64,000 nt of DNA, taken from NCBI RefSeq assembly GCF_900172315.1, contig NZ_FWFV01000002.1:248001-312000 (forward strand), in the 5' to 3' direction. The DNA comes from Palleronia marisminoris. GTDB taxonomy: Bacteria > Pseudomonadota > Alphaproteobacteria > Rhodobacterales > Rhodobacteraceae. A model generated the notes under the pieces. That model was given only the letters and a program-made list of their open reading frames with translations, had not been told where the DNA came from and did no database searches. Shown one piece after another: positions 10,335-19,136 of this stretch. Every line of letters starts with the position of its first letter. Within the stretch, counting starts at the first letter, position 1. A program made the translations under genes and the position numbers.

Positions 10335-10787
10335 ATGCCTGACGCAATCCTCGATCTTCTGCCCCGCGAGACCGTCCTCCACATCCGAGACACCTGCCTG
10401 TGCCTGGCGACGCAGCGCGCCGCACGGCGACTTGCACGCCGTTTCGATGCCGCACTTCGGCCCTTCGGCCTGACCAACGGGCAGTTTTCGCTGATGGTGG
10501 CGCTCAATCAGCCCGAGCCACCCCCTCTCGGCAGGCTTGCGCTGTTTCTGGGCATGGAGCCCTCCACCCTCACCGCCGCCGTCAAGCCGCTCGCCCGGCG
10601 CGGCCTGCTGACGGTCGAGGCGGACCCCGATGACCGCCGCTCCCGTCGGCTACGGATCACACCGGACGGCGTCGCCCTCATGCGGAAGGCCGTGGAGGTC
10701 TGGCGCTCGGAACACGCGGCGCTCGAGGCGGAGATGAGCGAGGAGGTTGCTGATGCTCTCCGGCAGGGGCTCGCCGAGCTTGCATGA
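10335..10787 (+). CDS. MarR-family transcriptional regulator
   Basis: This 150-residue winged-helix protein contains FGLTNGQFSLMVAL, LFLGMEPSTLTAAVKPLARRGLL (recognition helix about 75-97) and the wing DPDDRRSRRLRIT, followed by the dimerisation helix. Two N-terminal cysteines (CLCLA, about 22-24) could be redox sensors as in OhrR/DUF24-type relatives, but this is conjecture. It is divergent from the VOC-GST operon, its likely target. Confidence 0.92.
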   Translation: MPDAILDLLPRETVLHIRDTCLCLATQRAARRLARRFDAALRPFGLTNGQFSLMVALNQPEPPPLGRLALFLGMEPSTLTAAVKPLARRGLLTVEADPDDRRSRRLRITPDGVALMRKAVEVWRSEHAALEAEMSEEVADALRQGLAELA

Positions 10788-11279
10788 CCGGGTGAAGGCT
10801 CTGCGGCCCTCTGCCGAGGTGGTGTGAACATGACAACGTTGCGCAGACCCTCGAAAGCATAACCGCCTTGGCCGATCCAATGCGCCCGACCAAGACCATG
10901 CTCCACCCGACCAGCCAACTCATCGTGGTCGCGGCTCTCTGCAGGAGTAGATCGCGGGCCAGAAGGGCTCCGTACGTTTGCGCTCGCAATCTCCGACCGA
11001 CGTCGCATCCTGAACAATAGGAAGGGCTCGGCGCTGATTTGTATCCCGGATTTGCACCTGCGCGGGGCTCGACGCAGGATCGCGAATATAGATCCGAGTC
11101 TTCCAGGCTTGTGAGGCATCCGGTTCGATCGTATCTCATGGGGGTGCGGTGATCCTTTTCGGACACCGAGCACAACTCATCGAAGTCATCGCCCTGACGC
11201 CGGTCAGGCAACCCTGATTTTCCTGAGTATCGATCCGTCCGGCATGTCGCCGGAGCGGTTTGTCACCTGCGAGGTCGTG
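10788..11279. other. 492-base stretch without a recognisable gene
   Basis: Neither strand has a frame with family features, a good ribosome binding site and normal codon use. Base composition looks slightly more AT-rich than the flanks. It is probably decayed or intergenic sequence in the accessory stretch. Confidence 0.45.
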
Positions 11280-11408
11280 ATGGGAAAAGGCAATAATCAG
11301 CGCGGAAACAAGGAAGCCAAGAAGCCGAAGAAGGAGGCGCCCAAGACCTTGGCGACTGCCAACTCCGGCGCCAGCAAGCCTGTTTCGCTCGGCGAAAAGA
11401 AGAAATAA
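11280..11408 (+). CDS. Very small basic protein (MGKGNN family-like)
   Basis: This 42-codon gene reads MGKGNNQRGNKEAKKPKKEA and ends in LGEKKK. The product is highly basic (14 Lys, 1 Arg) and probably disordered. I recall short proteobacterial hypotheticals that begin MGKGNN.RGNKE.KKPKK, which supports it as a real gene, but I cannot search. The ribosome binding site (GAGGTC) is weak. It stands alone in otherwise gene-poor DNA. An RNA- or DNA-associated role is only a guess from charge. Confidence 0.7.
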   Translation: MGKGNNQRGNKEAKKPKKEAPKTLATANSGASKPVSLGEKKK

Positions 11409-11746
11409 GCCGGCAGGTGGGCGGGCAGGATTGCTCGTCCGCCTCAGCACCCTTCACCCTGCCGATCGCCGAAGACGAGAGAACCTCTTTATGTCGTGCG
11501 GCGAGATCCTGATGCAGCTGAGGCACGTGCCTATCCGGCCTTGACCCCGGCACCTTCCGTGCAAGCCGGCGCACGAGATCGATCCGTCGGGAGATTGCCG
11601 TTATCCATACACTCGCGGTCTCCAGCTACCGCTCGATCCGGGACCTGGTGCTGCCGCTTGACCGGGACGAGCGAACCATCGAATAGGCGATCGGCTCACG
11701 GTCCTGGCCTGCTGCGTCAAAGACGATAGCCGCCGCGCAACCGAGG
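11409..11746. other. 338-base stretch holding only a gene remnant
   Basis: Apart from the apparent ATPase fragment at 11603-11686 nothing is recognisable. It separates the small basic protein from the convergent phospholipase D gene. Confidence 0.45.
11603..11686 (+). pseudogene. Apparent N-terminal remnant of an AAA/RecF-like ATPase gene
   Basis: The frame from 11603 reads IHTLAVSSYRSIRDLVLPL and then unrelated residues up to TAG at 11684. This matches the usual first beta strand and helix of SMC/RecF-like ATPases that precede the Walker A motif (I..L.v..yRSirdl.lpL). No Walker A follows in any frame, so the gene appears truncated after about 19 codons. The similarity is from memory and the match is short. 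Confidence 0.45.
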
Positions 11747-13258
11747 TCAGGTTCTCAGAACGCTTCCACGCACGGCCCTGACGGCGCGCCTCAAGTGCTT
11801 CCAACGATGCGAGGGTCGTTCAGGATCGAGCAGTTCGTTCTCGCGCAGTCCAATCTCCTCGGCGAAGTTCAACTCCGGCGGCTGGAACGGAACCAGAGAT
11901 CGACCGTCCGAGCGCAGATGCTCTATCGCGGAGATGACGGAGCCCTCTTCCGTCTCGACAGCCCTTTCGAACGTGTCGTTGTCGACTCCGAGATGCTCGG
12001 CCAACAGGTCGTTGCGCAAACCCAGGATGCGCTGCCGGATCTCTGCTTCGTTGTCAGCGCCGCTGTGTGCTTCGACCGATAGATCGCATTCCGTATCGTA
12101 GCCGAGGGACCGGTTGTTGAGATTCGAGGACCCGACGCGGAGCAGCCGGTCGTCCATGACCAGCACCTTGGCGTGCACGTAGATGGGTGAGCGCTTTTGC
12201 GTCACGGGCGTGTAGAGGCGGAACCGGTTGTGGATATCGGCCTCGCCGATCACGCGCAGCAGGCGCGCCCGGGACGATCCCATCACCTCCTCCTCCAGCC
12301 ACCCGTCGGCGGATTCCGGGTTCACGATGACGATCTCGGGCCCGTCAGGCTCACGCAGGCGGGCGGCCATCGCTTCGGCGATCTTGCGCGAAGCGAAGTA
12401 CTGACTTTCGATGTAGAGCGTCTTCCGAGTGGCGGCGATCACAGCAAGGTAGAGCGCCTCGATCTCGTGCTTGCCCTCTTCCTCTCCGTATGCCGGAGCC
12501 GTCCGCGATATCGCGACATCAACATCGGACATCGACGCGTCGAGGCCATCGGGCCAAGCAGTCGGGATGGACGCCGGCGGTGGGTCCAGATCTTCGCCGG
12601 TCGACCGCTTCCAGCGATCCCGCGCCAGGTCGCCCAGAGCCTTCGCCGCATCGCCCTCGACCGCTGTGGTGGCATCGTGCCAAGGCCCGTATCGCCTGCG
12701 CGAACTCGGCCGGACCCGATGCGGATCGTCGTCGAGGTGTTCACGCGTGTCCCAGCGGTCACCGGTCATGTCGATGCCGCCGCAGAAGGCGAGGGTGTCG
12801 TCGATCACGACGATCTTCTGATGATGCGCCGCTGCCACCGGATGCGCGCTGTCGAGCTTGAAGCGAATCCGGTCGTCGGTGATCCAGTCCAGAATGAAGA
12901 GCGGAGTCGTGCCGCGGCCGAGCGCGTTCATCGCGCCGAGGTTCCACCTGAGCATGTGGACGTGAAGCTCCGGATTCTGCGAAACGACCCAGTTCAGGAA
13001 CTTGCCCAGCTTGTTGGGCACCTCGGAGTCGCCATCATGCGGATCGAGCGTGATGCGGGTGTCGAAGTCCCATCCGATCAAGATGACGCTATGCCGGGCC
13101 TTCTGGATAGCCGCCCTTATCGTCGCGAAGTAATCCGCGGCGTCGATGATGAGCGCAAGGCGGGTCGCACGCTCGATCCGCCAGCAGGTCTCGCCCGGAC
13201 GGAGCAGCGGAGAGTCGTCGGAGTGCTGTCGCTTCATGGGTTCTCGCGGTGATGACAT
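11747..13258 (-). CDS. Phospholipase D family protein (two HKD motifs)
   Basis: The protein has about 503 residues and two PLD repeats. The first motif is HHQKIVVIDD (about 145-154), followed by CGGIDMTGDRWD. The second, in the C-terminal half, is VHAKVLVMDD followed by GSSNLNNRS. These are the H-x-K catalytic sets of the PLD/cardiolipin-synthase superfamily; there is no signal peptide. The N-terminal LLRPGETCWRIERA...IDAADYF is typical of bacterial PLDs annotated as phospholipases. The start could be ATG 13258 or 13237; neither has a clear Shine-Dalgarno. It is divergent from the AI-2E-type gene. Confidence 0.93.
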   Translation of the reverse strand: MSSPREPMKRQHSDDSPLLRPGETCWRIERATRLALIIDAADYFATIRAAIQKARHSVILIGWDFDTRITLDPHDGDSEVPNKLGKFLNWVVSQNPELHVHMLRWNLGAMNALGRGTTPLFILDWITDDRIRFKLDSAHPVAAAHHQKIVVIDDTLAFCGGIDMTGDRWDTREHLDDDPHRVRPSSRRRYGPWHDATTAVEGDAAKALGDLARDRWKRSTGEDLDPPPASIPTAWPDGLDASMSDVDVAISRTAPAYGEEEGKHEIEALYLAVIAATRKTLYIESQYFASRKIAEAMAARLREPDGPEIVIVNPESADGWLEEEVMGSSRARLLRVIGEADIHNRFRLYTPVTQKRSPIYVHAKVLVMDDRLLRVGSSNLNNRSLGYDTECDLSVEAHSGADNEAEIRQRILGLRNDLLAEHLGVDNDTFERAVETEEGSVISAIEHLRSDGRSLVPFQPPELNFAEEIGLRENELLDPERPSHRWKHLRRAVRAVRGSVLRT

Positions 13259-13436
13259 ATTTCGCGACAATGCCTGCCCGTTCGCTGCCGCCCAAGCCCG
13301 AGATCATTTCTGTCTCGCACGTTTGGGGTCCTAAGTCGCCCGAACTGCGTTGGCAATCCAGTGGCATGGAAGCCCAGCCACGACGAAGCTCGAACCGGAT
13401 CGCCCGAATGCCGCGACAAAAATACAAGGATCACCT

Positions 13437-14504
13437 ATGCCCCAGCTTAGCAATGACTGGCCGTGGACGGCAGCGAAGCTTCTTTTGGTGGCGGCTGCCG
13501 TCGTCACTGCGATGCTTCTCGCCTGGCAACTCGCGAACGTGTTGCTCCTGTTGTTCGGCGCGATTCTCGTGGCGGTGCTGCTGAAGGCCGTGGCTGGTCC
13601 TGTCGAGCGGTTCACGCCCCTCTCGGAGCGATGGTCGGTCGCCATAGCCTGTCTGATCGTCGGCGGGGTCCTGGTCGGCTTCTTTACCCTGATGGGTACC
13701 CAGATCCAGACCCAGGCGAAGACACTTGTCGAGGGATTGCCGGACCTCCTCGAGGCATTGGAGCAGCGTTTCGGCATCTCCGGCCTTCGAGCTTGGCTCG
13801 AGGAACAGCTTGCCGACGTGCTGCGGGACGGCGAGATCGCCGTCAGCGTGGCCACGTATGCCACGACCTTCGCGAGCATCCTCGCCCACGTGTTGATCGT
13901 GATCGCGTCGGGCATCTACCTCGCGACGAGGCCGCGCGCCTACGCACAAGGCCTGAAGAGGCTGTTCCCCGAACAGCGGCAGTCCGAAGCTCGCGACACG
14001 ATCGGGACAATCGGCGATGCCCTCAAGCTCTGGCTGTTGGGCCAGCTCGTCGCCATGGTTCTGGTCGGGGTGCTGACGACATTGGGGCTGTGGCTGCTCG
14101 GGATTCAGTCTGCCATGGCGCTCGGCTTTCTGGCCGGGCTGCTCGAATTCGTACCCTTTGTCGGACCGGCCCTGGCCGCAGTTCCCGCGATCGCGCTCGG
14201 GCTGTCCGAAAGCCCGACGACCGGGCTGTGGGTCCTCGGCCTCTACATCCTTGTGCAGCAGGTCGAAGGGAACCTGATCACGCCACTGGTCCAGCAACGC
14301 GCCGTCGACTTGCCGCCGGTGGTGACGATCTTCGCGATCCTCAGCTTCGGCGTCCTGTTCGGTACCCTCGGCGTGCTGCTCGCCACCCCACTGGCGGTCG
14401 TATGCCTGGTTCTGGTCAAGAAGCACTGGATGCGGGACGTTCTGCACGAAAGGGTCGATGTCCCCGGCGAGGACGACAACGCCTCAGGCGAAGCCGCGCA
14501 CTGA
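13437..14504 (+). CDS. AI-2E family transporter (PF01594-type permease)
   Basis: This 355-residue membrane protein has about seven to eight helices. It contains the family signatures LLFGAILVAVLLKAV, GLLEFVPFVGPALAAVPA (about 232-250) and the C-terminal QQVEGNLITPLVQ plus LLATPLAVV. The family includes TqsA-type autoinducer exporters and Na+/H+ antiporters, so the substrate is open. ATG 13437 has AAGGATCACC before it and gives the normal N-terminus; an upstream ATG would add 29 atypical residues. Confidence 0.9.
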   Translation: MPQLSNDWPWTAAKLLLVAAAVVTAMLLAWQLANVLLLLFGAILVAVLLKAVAGPVERFTPLSERWSVAIACLIVGGVLVGFFTLMGTQIQTQAKTLVEGLPDLLEALEQRFGISGLRAWLEEQLADVLRDGEIAVSVATYATTFASILAHVLIVIASGIYLATRPRAYAQGLKRLFPEQRQSEARDTIGTIGDALKLWLLGQLVAMVLVGVLTTLGLWLLGIQSAMALGFLAGLLEFVPFVGPALAAVPAIALGLSESPTTGLWVLGLYILVQQVEGNLITPLVQQRAVDLPPVVTIFAILSFGVLFGTLGVLLATPLAVVCLVLVKKHWMRDVLHERVDVPGEDDNASGEAAH

Positions 14505-14721
14505 GCATTGTCCCGTCCGCGTGGGCGCGCATTTCACGCCTGCAAAAAGGGGGCCGTGGCGCGCCTTGGCGTCCGCCCCGGACCTTTCGGCACCGGTGAC
14601 TTCCGCAATTTCGACCAGAACAAGGCTGAACGCAGCCCGCCTTTGCGCGTTGCAGCCACGTCCTTCTTCCGGACTACCGGTTCGGTGCAATGGGGCGAAA
14701 ACCAAAGGAGATTGCCTCTTC

Positions 14722-15756
14722 ATGTGGACCGACCTGCCCACCGTGGCGCTGATTTGCGGCTTCCTCGTCGCCGCGCTCGTCATCTTCTTTTCGGGACTTC
14801 GGATGACCAGCGTCGCAGACCGGCTGGCCGACCGCACCGGACTCGGAGAGGCTATCGTCGGCGGCGTCCTCCTGGGTGCGGCGACGTCGCTCAGCGGGAT
14901 CATCGTCTCGATCACCGCGGCTCTCGACGGTCGCGCGTCGCTGGCCTTTTCGAACGCGGTCGGGGGCATCGCGGCGCAGACGGTGTTCCTTGCGGTGGCG
15001 GACATGTTCTATCGCCGGATCAACCTCGAACACGCTGCCGCCGATCTGGCGAACGTCCTCCAGGGCCTGGTCCTGATGGTGCTGCTGACCATTCCATTTC
15101 TGGCGATGACGTCGCCGGACGTGACGATCTGGGCGATCCACCCCCTCTCGCTCGTCATTCCGCTGGTCTACGCGGGGGGCTTGGTCGCAAGTCGTTCGGC
15201 GCGAGAAACGCCGATGTGGAAGCCGGTCGAAACCTCCGACACCGACGAGGACACACCCGACGAGGAGGACGCCGAAAGCGCCGCCACCAGCACCGCGCGC
15301 CTGGCTGCGATCTTCGGGGGCCTGATGCTTCTGATGGGGACGTCGGGGTGGGTCATCGCGAAGACGTCGTCGGTCCTTTCCGATCGCATGGAGCTGTCCG
15401 AGACGCTGGTCGGCGTCCTCGCGACGGCTGTGGTGACCTCACTTCCCGAGCTGGTCACGACCGTCGCCGCAGTCAGGCGCGGCGCGCTTCAGCTGGCGGT
15501 CGGCGGGATCATCGGCGGCAACACGTTCGACACGCTGTTCCTCATGGCGTCCGACGTAGCCTACCGGGACGGGTCGCTCTACCATGCCGCCGGCATGGGC
15601 GATTTCTTCTGGATCGCGACGGCACTGCTGATGACGAGCGTCCTGCTCGGCGGGCTCATTCTGCGGCAGCGTCAGGGACCGGGCAAGATCGGTGGCGAGA
15701 GCCTTCTCATCCTGTTGATCTATGCCGGCGCCGTCTTGACCCAGATATTCATCTAG
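14722..15756 (+). CDS. Sodium/calcium exchanger (CaCA) superfamily membrane protein
   Basis: The 344-residue protein has about ten helices in two inverted halves. The alpha-repeats are GLGEAIVGGVLLGAATSLSG (about 34-53) and SETLVGVLATAVVTSLPEL (about 225-243) followed by GGIIGGNTFDT. These keep the G.t..S.PE signature in the second half; the first half has a Ser-Leu-Ser variant with no Glu. The halves are joined by an acidic loop (DTDEDTPDEEDAE). AAAGGAG precedes the start by 11 bases. The transported cation is unknown. Confidence 0.87.
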   Translation: MWTDLPTVALICGFLVAALVIFFSGLRMTSVADRLADRTGLGEAIVGGVLLGAATSLSGIIVSITAALDGRASLAFSNAVGGIAAQTVFLAVADMFYRRINLEHAAADLANVLQGLVLMVLLTIPFLAMTSPDVTIWAIHPLSLVIPLVYAGGLVASRSARETPMWKPVETSDTDEDTPDEEDAESAATSTARLAAIFGGLMLLMGTSGWVIAKTSSVLSDRMELSETLVGVLATAVVTSLPELVTTVAAVRRGALQLAVGGIIGGNTFDTLFLMASDVAYRDGSLYHAAGMGDFFWIATALLMTSVLLGGLILRQRQGPGKIGGESLLILLIYAGAVLTQIFI

Positions 15757-15816
15757 CGGCCCCGCTTGGCTTCGATGTGCTGGCGGTGCTGCGCCGGGTT
15801 TCTTGATGCACTACCG

Positions 15817-17385
15817 TCAGCCACCTTGTCGAAACCCGCGCAGCGCCGGCAGGACGATTCCCAGATCCAGCTTCTCTCCTTCGCCGAACGCGAAATAGAC
15901 CGAGCGGAAGAGGGCATAGAGCCGGTCGTATGCATCCGTCGCTTCGGCGCGTGGAGCGTAGACCCGGTGCGGCGGTGCAAGCCGCGCCTGCGCGGCCTCG
16001 TAATTCTCGAACAATCCTGCCGCGAGCGAGGCGAAGATGCAGGCGCCGACACCGGTTGGAGAATGTTGCGGGACATGCACCTCCGTCCCCAGCACATCCG
16101 CGTAGATCTGGTTCAGCGCACTGTTCTTCTGCGGGATGCCGCCGCCGTTCATCACGCGGTTCACGACGACGCCGTGCTCCTTCATCCGCTCGATGATCAG
16201 GCGGACGTGCATCGCCATACCCTCGATGGCCGCATGCAGCTCGTCGGCGGCGGTGTGATGAAGATCCCACCCCAACGTGATGCCGCCCAGGTCCGAGCGG
16301 ACGAGGATGGTGCGGTCGCCGTTGTCCCAGACCATGCGGAGAAGCCCGGTCGACCCCGGTTCGCGGTTGTCGAAGCCCGCAGAAAGCGCCGCCACGTCCG
16401 ACCCCGCACGGGTGGCGATGGCGTCGAATATGTCGCCAGTGCCCGACTGCCCCGCTTCGACGCCGATATACCCCGGCACCACGCTCCCCGGGACGGCGCC
16501 ACAGATTCCGGGCACCGGCTCGATGCCTGACGGCGCGATCGAGATCATGCATGTCGAGGTGCCGACGACGTTGACGAGGTCCCCCGGCCCACAGCCGCAT
16601 GCGATGGCATCCCAGTGCGAATCGAAGGCACCGAACGGGATCGGAATACCGGGCCTGAGTCCAAGCTTCGCCGCCCACTCTTCGGTCAGGTGCCCGGCAA
16701 TCTGGTTCGATGTGCCATAGCGTCCGCCAAGCTTCGCGTTGATACCGTCGAAAAGCGGGTCGACGCGCGAAAGGAAGTCCTGGTCCGGCAGTCCGCCCCA
16801 AGCCTCGCCCCACATCCATTTATGCCCCATCGCGCAGACCGAGCGCGAAAGGTCGTCGATCCTGGCGCCTGTCAGGGTCGCCACCAGCATGTCGCAGTGC
16901 TCGAGCGCGGTCGCGACGCGGTCCCGCTTGCCGGGGTTGTGCCGCAGGAAATGCAGCAGCTTCGCGTAGCCCCATTCGTGCGAATAGACGCCGCCGCACC
17001 AGCGGATTGCCTCGAGGCCCTCTTCATGGGCCATGCGCGTGATCTCTTCGGCTTCGACATGGGCCGTGTGGTCACACCACAGGTAGTAGTCGTCGAGCGG
17101 CGTGAGGTCCGCATCCACCATGACGACGCTCGAACCCGTCGTGTCGGCGGCGAAGGCGGCAATGTCGCTGCCCTCGATCCCCGCGGCCGCGATGGCCTGG
17201 CTCATGGCGGAGCAGAGGGCGGACATATGGTCGTCGTGGGACTGCTTCGCGGCCAATGGTTCTGCCTTGGATCGCTTCAGCGGATACTCTGCGACCGCCG
17301 TCCCCAGCGTTTCGCCGGTGCCGGTCTCCATCAATGTGACGCGGACGCTGAGCGTTCCGAAATCTGCGCCTGCGACGACGGTCAT
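15817..17385 (-). CDS. araB: Ribulokinase-type FGGY sugar kinase
   Basis: This kinase phosphorylates L-ribulose (AraB branch) with ATP. The 522-residue FGGY protein begins VVAGADFGTLSVRVTLME (phosphate-1 loop) and has the AraB-like EAGQSGTGDIFDAI, the AFAADTTGSS strand and MNGGGIPQKN plus SPTGVGACIFAS in the C-terminal ATPase lobe. E. coli AraB is somewhat longer. The start overlaps the stop of the epimerase gene by ATGA. Together they would convert L-ribulose to D-xylulose 5-phosphate. The assignment rests on AraB-like motifs and the araD neighbour; a related ketopentose is possible. Confidence 0.85.
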   Translation of the reverse strand: MTVVAGADFGTLSVRVTLMETGTGETLGTAVAEYPLKRSKAEPLAAKQSHDDHMSALCSAMSQAIAAAGIEGSDIAAFAADTTGSSVVMVDADLTPLDDYYLWCDHTAHVEAEEITRMAHEEGLEAIRWCGGVYSHEWGYAKLLHFLRHNPGKRDRVATALEHCDMLVATLTGARIDDLSRSVCAMGHKWMWGEAWGGLPDQDFLSRVDPLFDGINAKLGGRYGTSNQIAGHLTEEWAAKLGLRPGIPIPFGAFDSHWDAIACGCGPGDLVNVVGTSTCMISIAPSGIEPVPGICGAVPGSVVPGYIGVEAGQSGTGDIFDAIATRAGSDVAALSAGFDNREPGSTGLLRMVWDNGDRTILVRSDLGGITLGWDLHHTAADELHAAIEGMAMHVRLIIERMKEHGVVVNRVMNGGGIPQKNSALNQIYADVLGTEVHVPQHSPTGVGACIFASLAAGLFENYEAAQARLAPPHRVYAPRAEATDAYDRLYALFRSVYFAFGEGEKLDLGIVLPALRGFRQGG

Positions 17386-18083
17386 GCGCGCGTCTCCTGT
17401 CCATAGGTGGCAGCTTGGCCGTGCTTGCGCAGGAAGTGGCGGTCGCGAAGCGCGACGGGCAGGCTGCCCAGATCGGGGCGAAGCTGCAACGAATACCAGG
17501 CCATCCGGGCGCATTCCTCGAGGATATGCGCGTTCATCGCCGCCTCGGCCGGTGTCCGACCCCAGACGAAGGGGCCGTGACCGGCGACCAGGGCTGCGGG
17601 AACCTCCAGCGGATCGCGTCCGGCAAATGCGTCGATGATGGCCTGGCCGGTAGAGGCGACGTAACTGTCGGCAATTTCGGCCTCGGTGAGGTGCCGTGTC
17701 ACCGGGACGGTGCCGCGGAAGTAGTCGGCATGCGTCGTCCCAAAGCACGGGATGGGCGTCAACGCCTGCGCGAAGATCGTCGCGAACGTGGAGTGGGTGT
17801 GCACGACGCCACCGACGCCGTCGAACGCGCGATACAGCAACAGATGCGTATCGAGGTCGGAGGACGGCTTGTAGTGGTTATCGACGACCGAACCGTCGAG
17901 GCGCACGGCAACCATGTCGTCGGAGGTCATTCTGTCGTAGGGCACGCCGCTCGGCTTTATCGCGACCAGACCGGTTTCGCGGTCGACACCGCTGGCATTG
18001 CCGAAGGTCGCCATCACCAGGCCAGTTTGCACAGTGGCGAGGTTGGCCTCGCAGACGGCAGCCTTCAGTTCGGTGAGGTCCAT
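17382..18083 (-). CDS. araD: L-ribulose-5-phosphate 4-epimerase
   Basis: This class II aldolase-fold enzyme has 233 residues, like E. coli AraD (231). It contains the zinc-ligand motif HTHSTFATIFAQ (about 95-106), TTHADYFRG (His 118 region) and VAGHGPFVWG with the third His (about 167-176). The GNASG.D phosphate-binding loop is near residue 28. It interconverts L-ribulose 5-phosphate and D-xylulose 5-phosphate and feeds the pentose phosphate pathway. It has a strong AAAGGG ribosome binding site and lies 61 bases after the binding-protein gene. Confidence 0.92.
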   Translation of the reverse strand: MDLTELKAAVCEANLATVQTGLVMATFGNASGVDRETGLVAIKPSGVPYDRMTSDDMVAVRLDGSVVDNHYKPSSDLDTHLLLYRAFDGVGGVVHTHSTFATIFAQALTPIPCFGTTHADYFRGTVPVTRHLTEAEIADSYVASTGQAIIDAFAGRDPLEVPAALVAGHGPFVWGRTPAEAAMNAHILEECARMAWYSLQLRPDLGSLPVALRDRHFLRKHGQAATYGQETRA

Positions 18084-18144
18084 GTCGGAGCCCTTTCGTC
18101 GTTGGTGCAGCCTGCGCCGCCGGCTAGCGGCGCAGGCCCTGTGT

Positions 18145-19092
18145 TCAGCGCTCGGCAGTCCAGCCCTGATACTCGTCCACGTTCTCGGCCGTGATGAGCT
18201 CGGGCTGGATCAGGACGGTGTCGTCTTCGGGCGGGTTGCCCTGAAACACGTCGTGGGCGAGCCGCATGGCCTCGGCCGCCATCCCATAGGGATCCTGGCT
18301 TGCGGACGCCTTGATGAGCGACCCCTCGGTCTGCAACGCCTCTTCGGTGTCCGGTGCGCCGTCCACGCCGGTGATGATGATGTCCGTGCGGTCGAGCTGC
18401 CGTGCCGCCAGCTGGGCACCCAGGGCCATCGGATCGTTGGCGCCGAACACGGCATCGAGGTCGTCGAACCGGGTCAGAAGACCCTGCATCACTTCGAGCC
18501 CGCCATCGCGCGAGGCCATGCCGTTCTGGTCGTCCGAGACCACGGTGATCCCGTCGGCCGCGGCGAACACGTCCGAGCAGCCCTTGAAGCGGTCGTTCAG
18601 CGACGACGAGGACGGCCCCTTGATGATCGCGACGTTCCCCTCACCGCCAAGCTGCTCGACGATGTATTCGCAGGCAATCGTGCCGGCAGCGACATTGTCG
18701 GTCATCACCGTCACCTCGGCACCGGGTGCCGACACGTCGAACGCGGCCACGGTGACGCCAGCCTCCTTGGCGCGCTCCACGGCGGGAGCAATGGCGCTGT
18801 CGTCGACTGCGTTCAGCATGATGATGTCGACGCCGGAGGCCACGAAGCTGTCGATCTGGCTGACCTGCTTGTTGAGGTCGTAATCGGCCGAGACCGAGGT
18901 GATCTCCACGTCCGGATTGATCTCCTTCGCGGCGTCCGTGATGCCGTCGATCGTCGCGACGAAGAACGGGTTGCCGAGCAGGCCCACCGAGATGCCGACG
19001 CTTTCGAGCGTCTTGTCTTCTTGCGCCGAGGCCGTGGCGGCCAGGCCGACGGCCATGGCGGTGCCGAGAGCGAGCTTGTCTAGTATACGCAT
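18145..19092 (-). CDS. Sugar ABC transporter periplasmic binding protein
   Basis: The 315-residue protein has a signal peptide cleaved near TASA-QED (about 23). The mature part is a type I periplasmic-binding fold of the RbsB/AraF-like class: GISVGLLGNPFF, the DYDLNKQVSQIDSFVASGVDIIMLNA block, AAFDVSAPGAEVTVMTDN and GANDPMALGA. GGAGGAG precedes the ATG. It delivers a pentose-like sugar to the permease encoded upstream. The sugar is not determined from sequence; the kinase and epimerase in the operon suggest an L-ribulose-level substrate. Confidence 0.93.
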   Translation of the reverse strand: MRILDKLALGTAMAVGLAATASAQEDKTLESVGISVGLLGNPFFVATIDGITDAAKEINPDVEITSVSADYDLNKQVSQIDSFVASGVDIIMLNAVDDSAIAPAVERAKEAGVTVAAFDVSAPGAEVTVMTDNVAAGTIACEYIVEQLGGEGNVAIIKGPSSSSLNDRFKGCSDVFAAADGITVVSDDQNGMASRDGGLEVMQGLLTRFDDLDAVFGANDPMALGAQLAARQLDRTDIIITGVDGAPDTEEALQTEGSLIKASASQDPYGMAAEAMRLAHDVFQGNPPEDDTVLIQPELITAENVDEYQGWTAER

Positions 19093-19136
19093 TGGTTTCT
19101 CCTCCAGGTTGCGTTTGGTGGTCCGGTCAGCGGCGC

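Noticed and set aside
11111-11125. Possible tRNA-derived attachment site
   Set aside because: CGGTTCGATC here equals the T-arm of tRNA-Ala, but the match is only 10 bases and does not continue to the CCA end.
13259-13270. TTG start for the phospholipase D gene at 13270
   Set aside because: ATG codons at 13258 and 13237 are available and TTG lacks a ribosome binding site.
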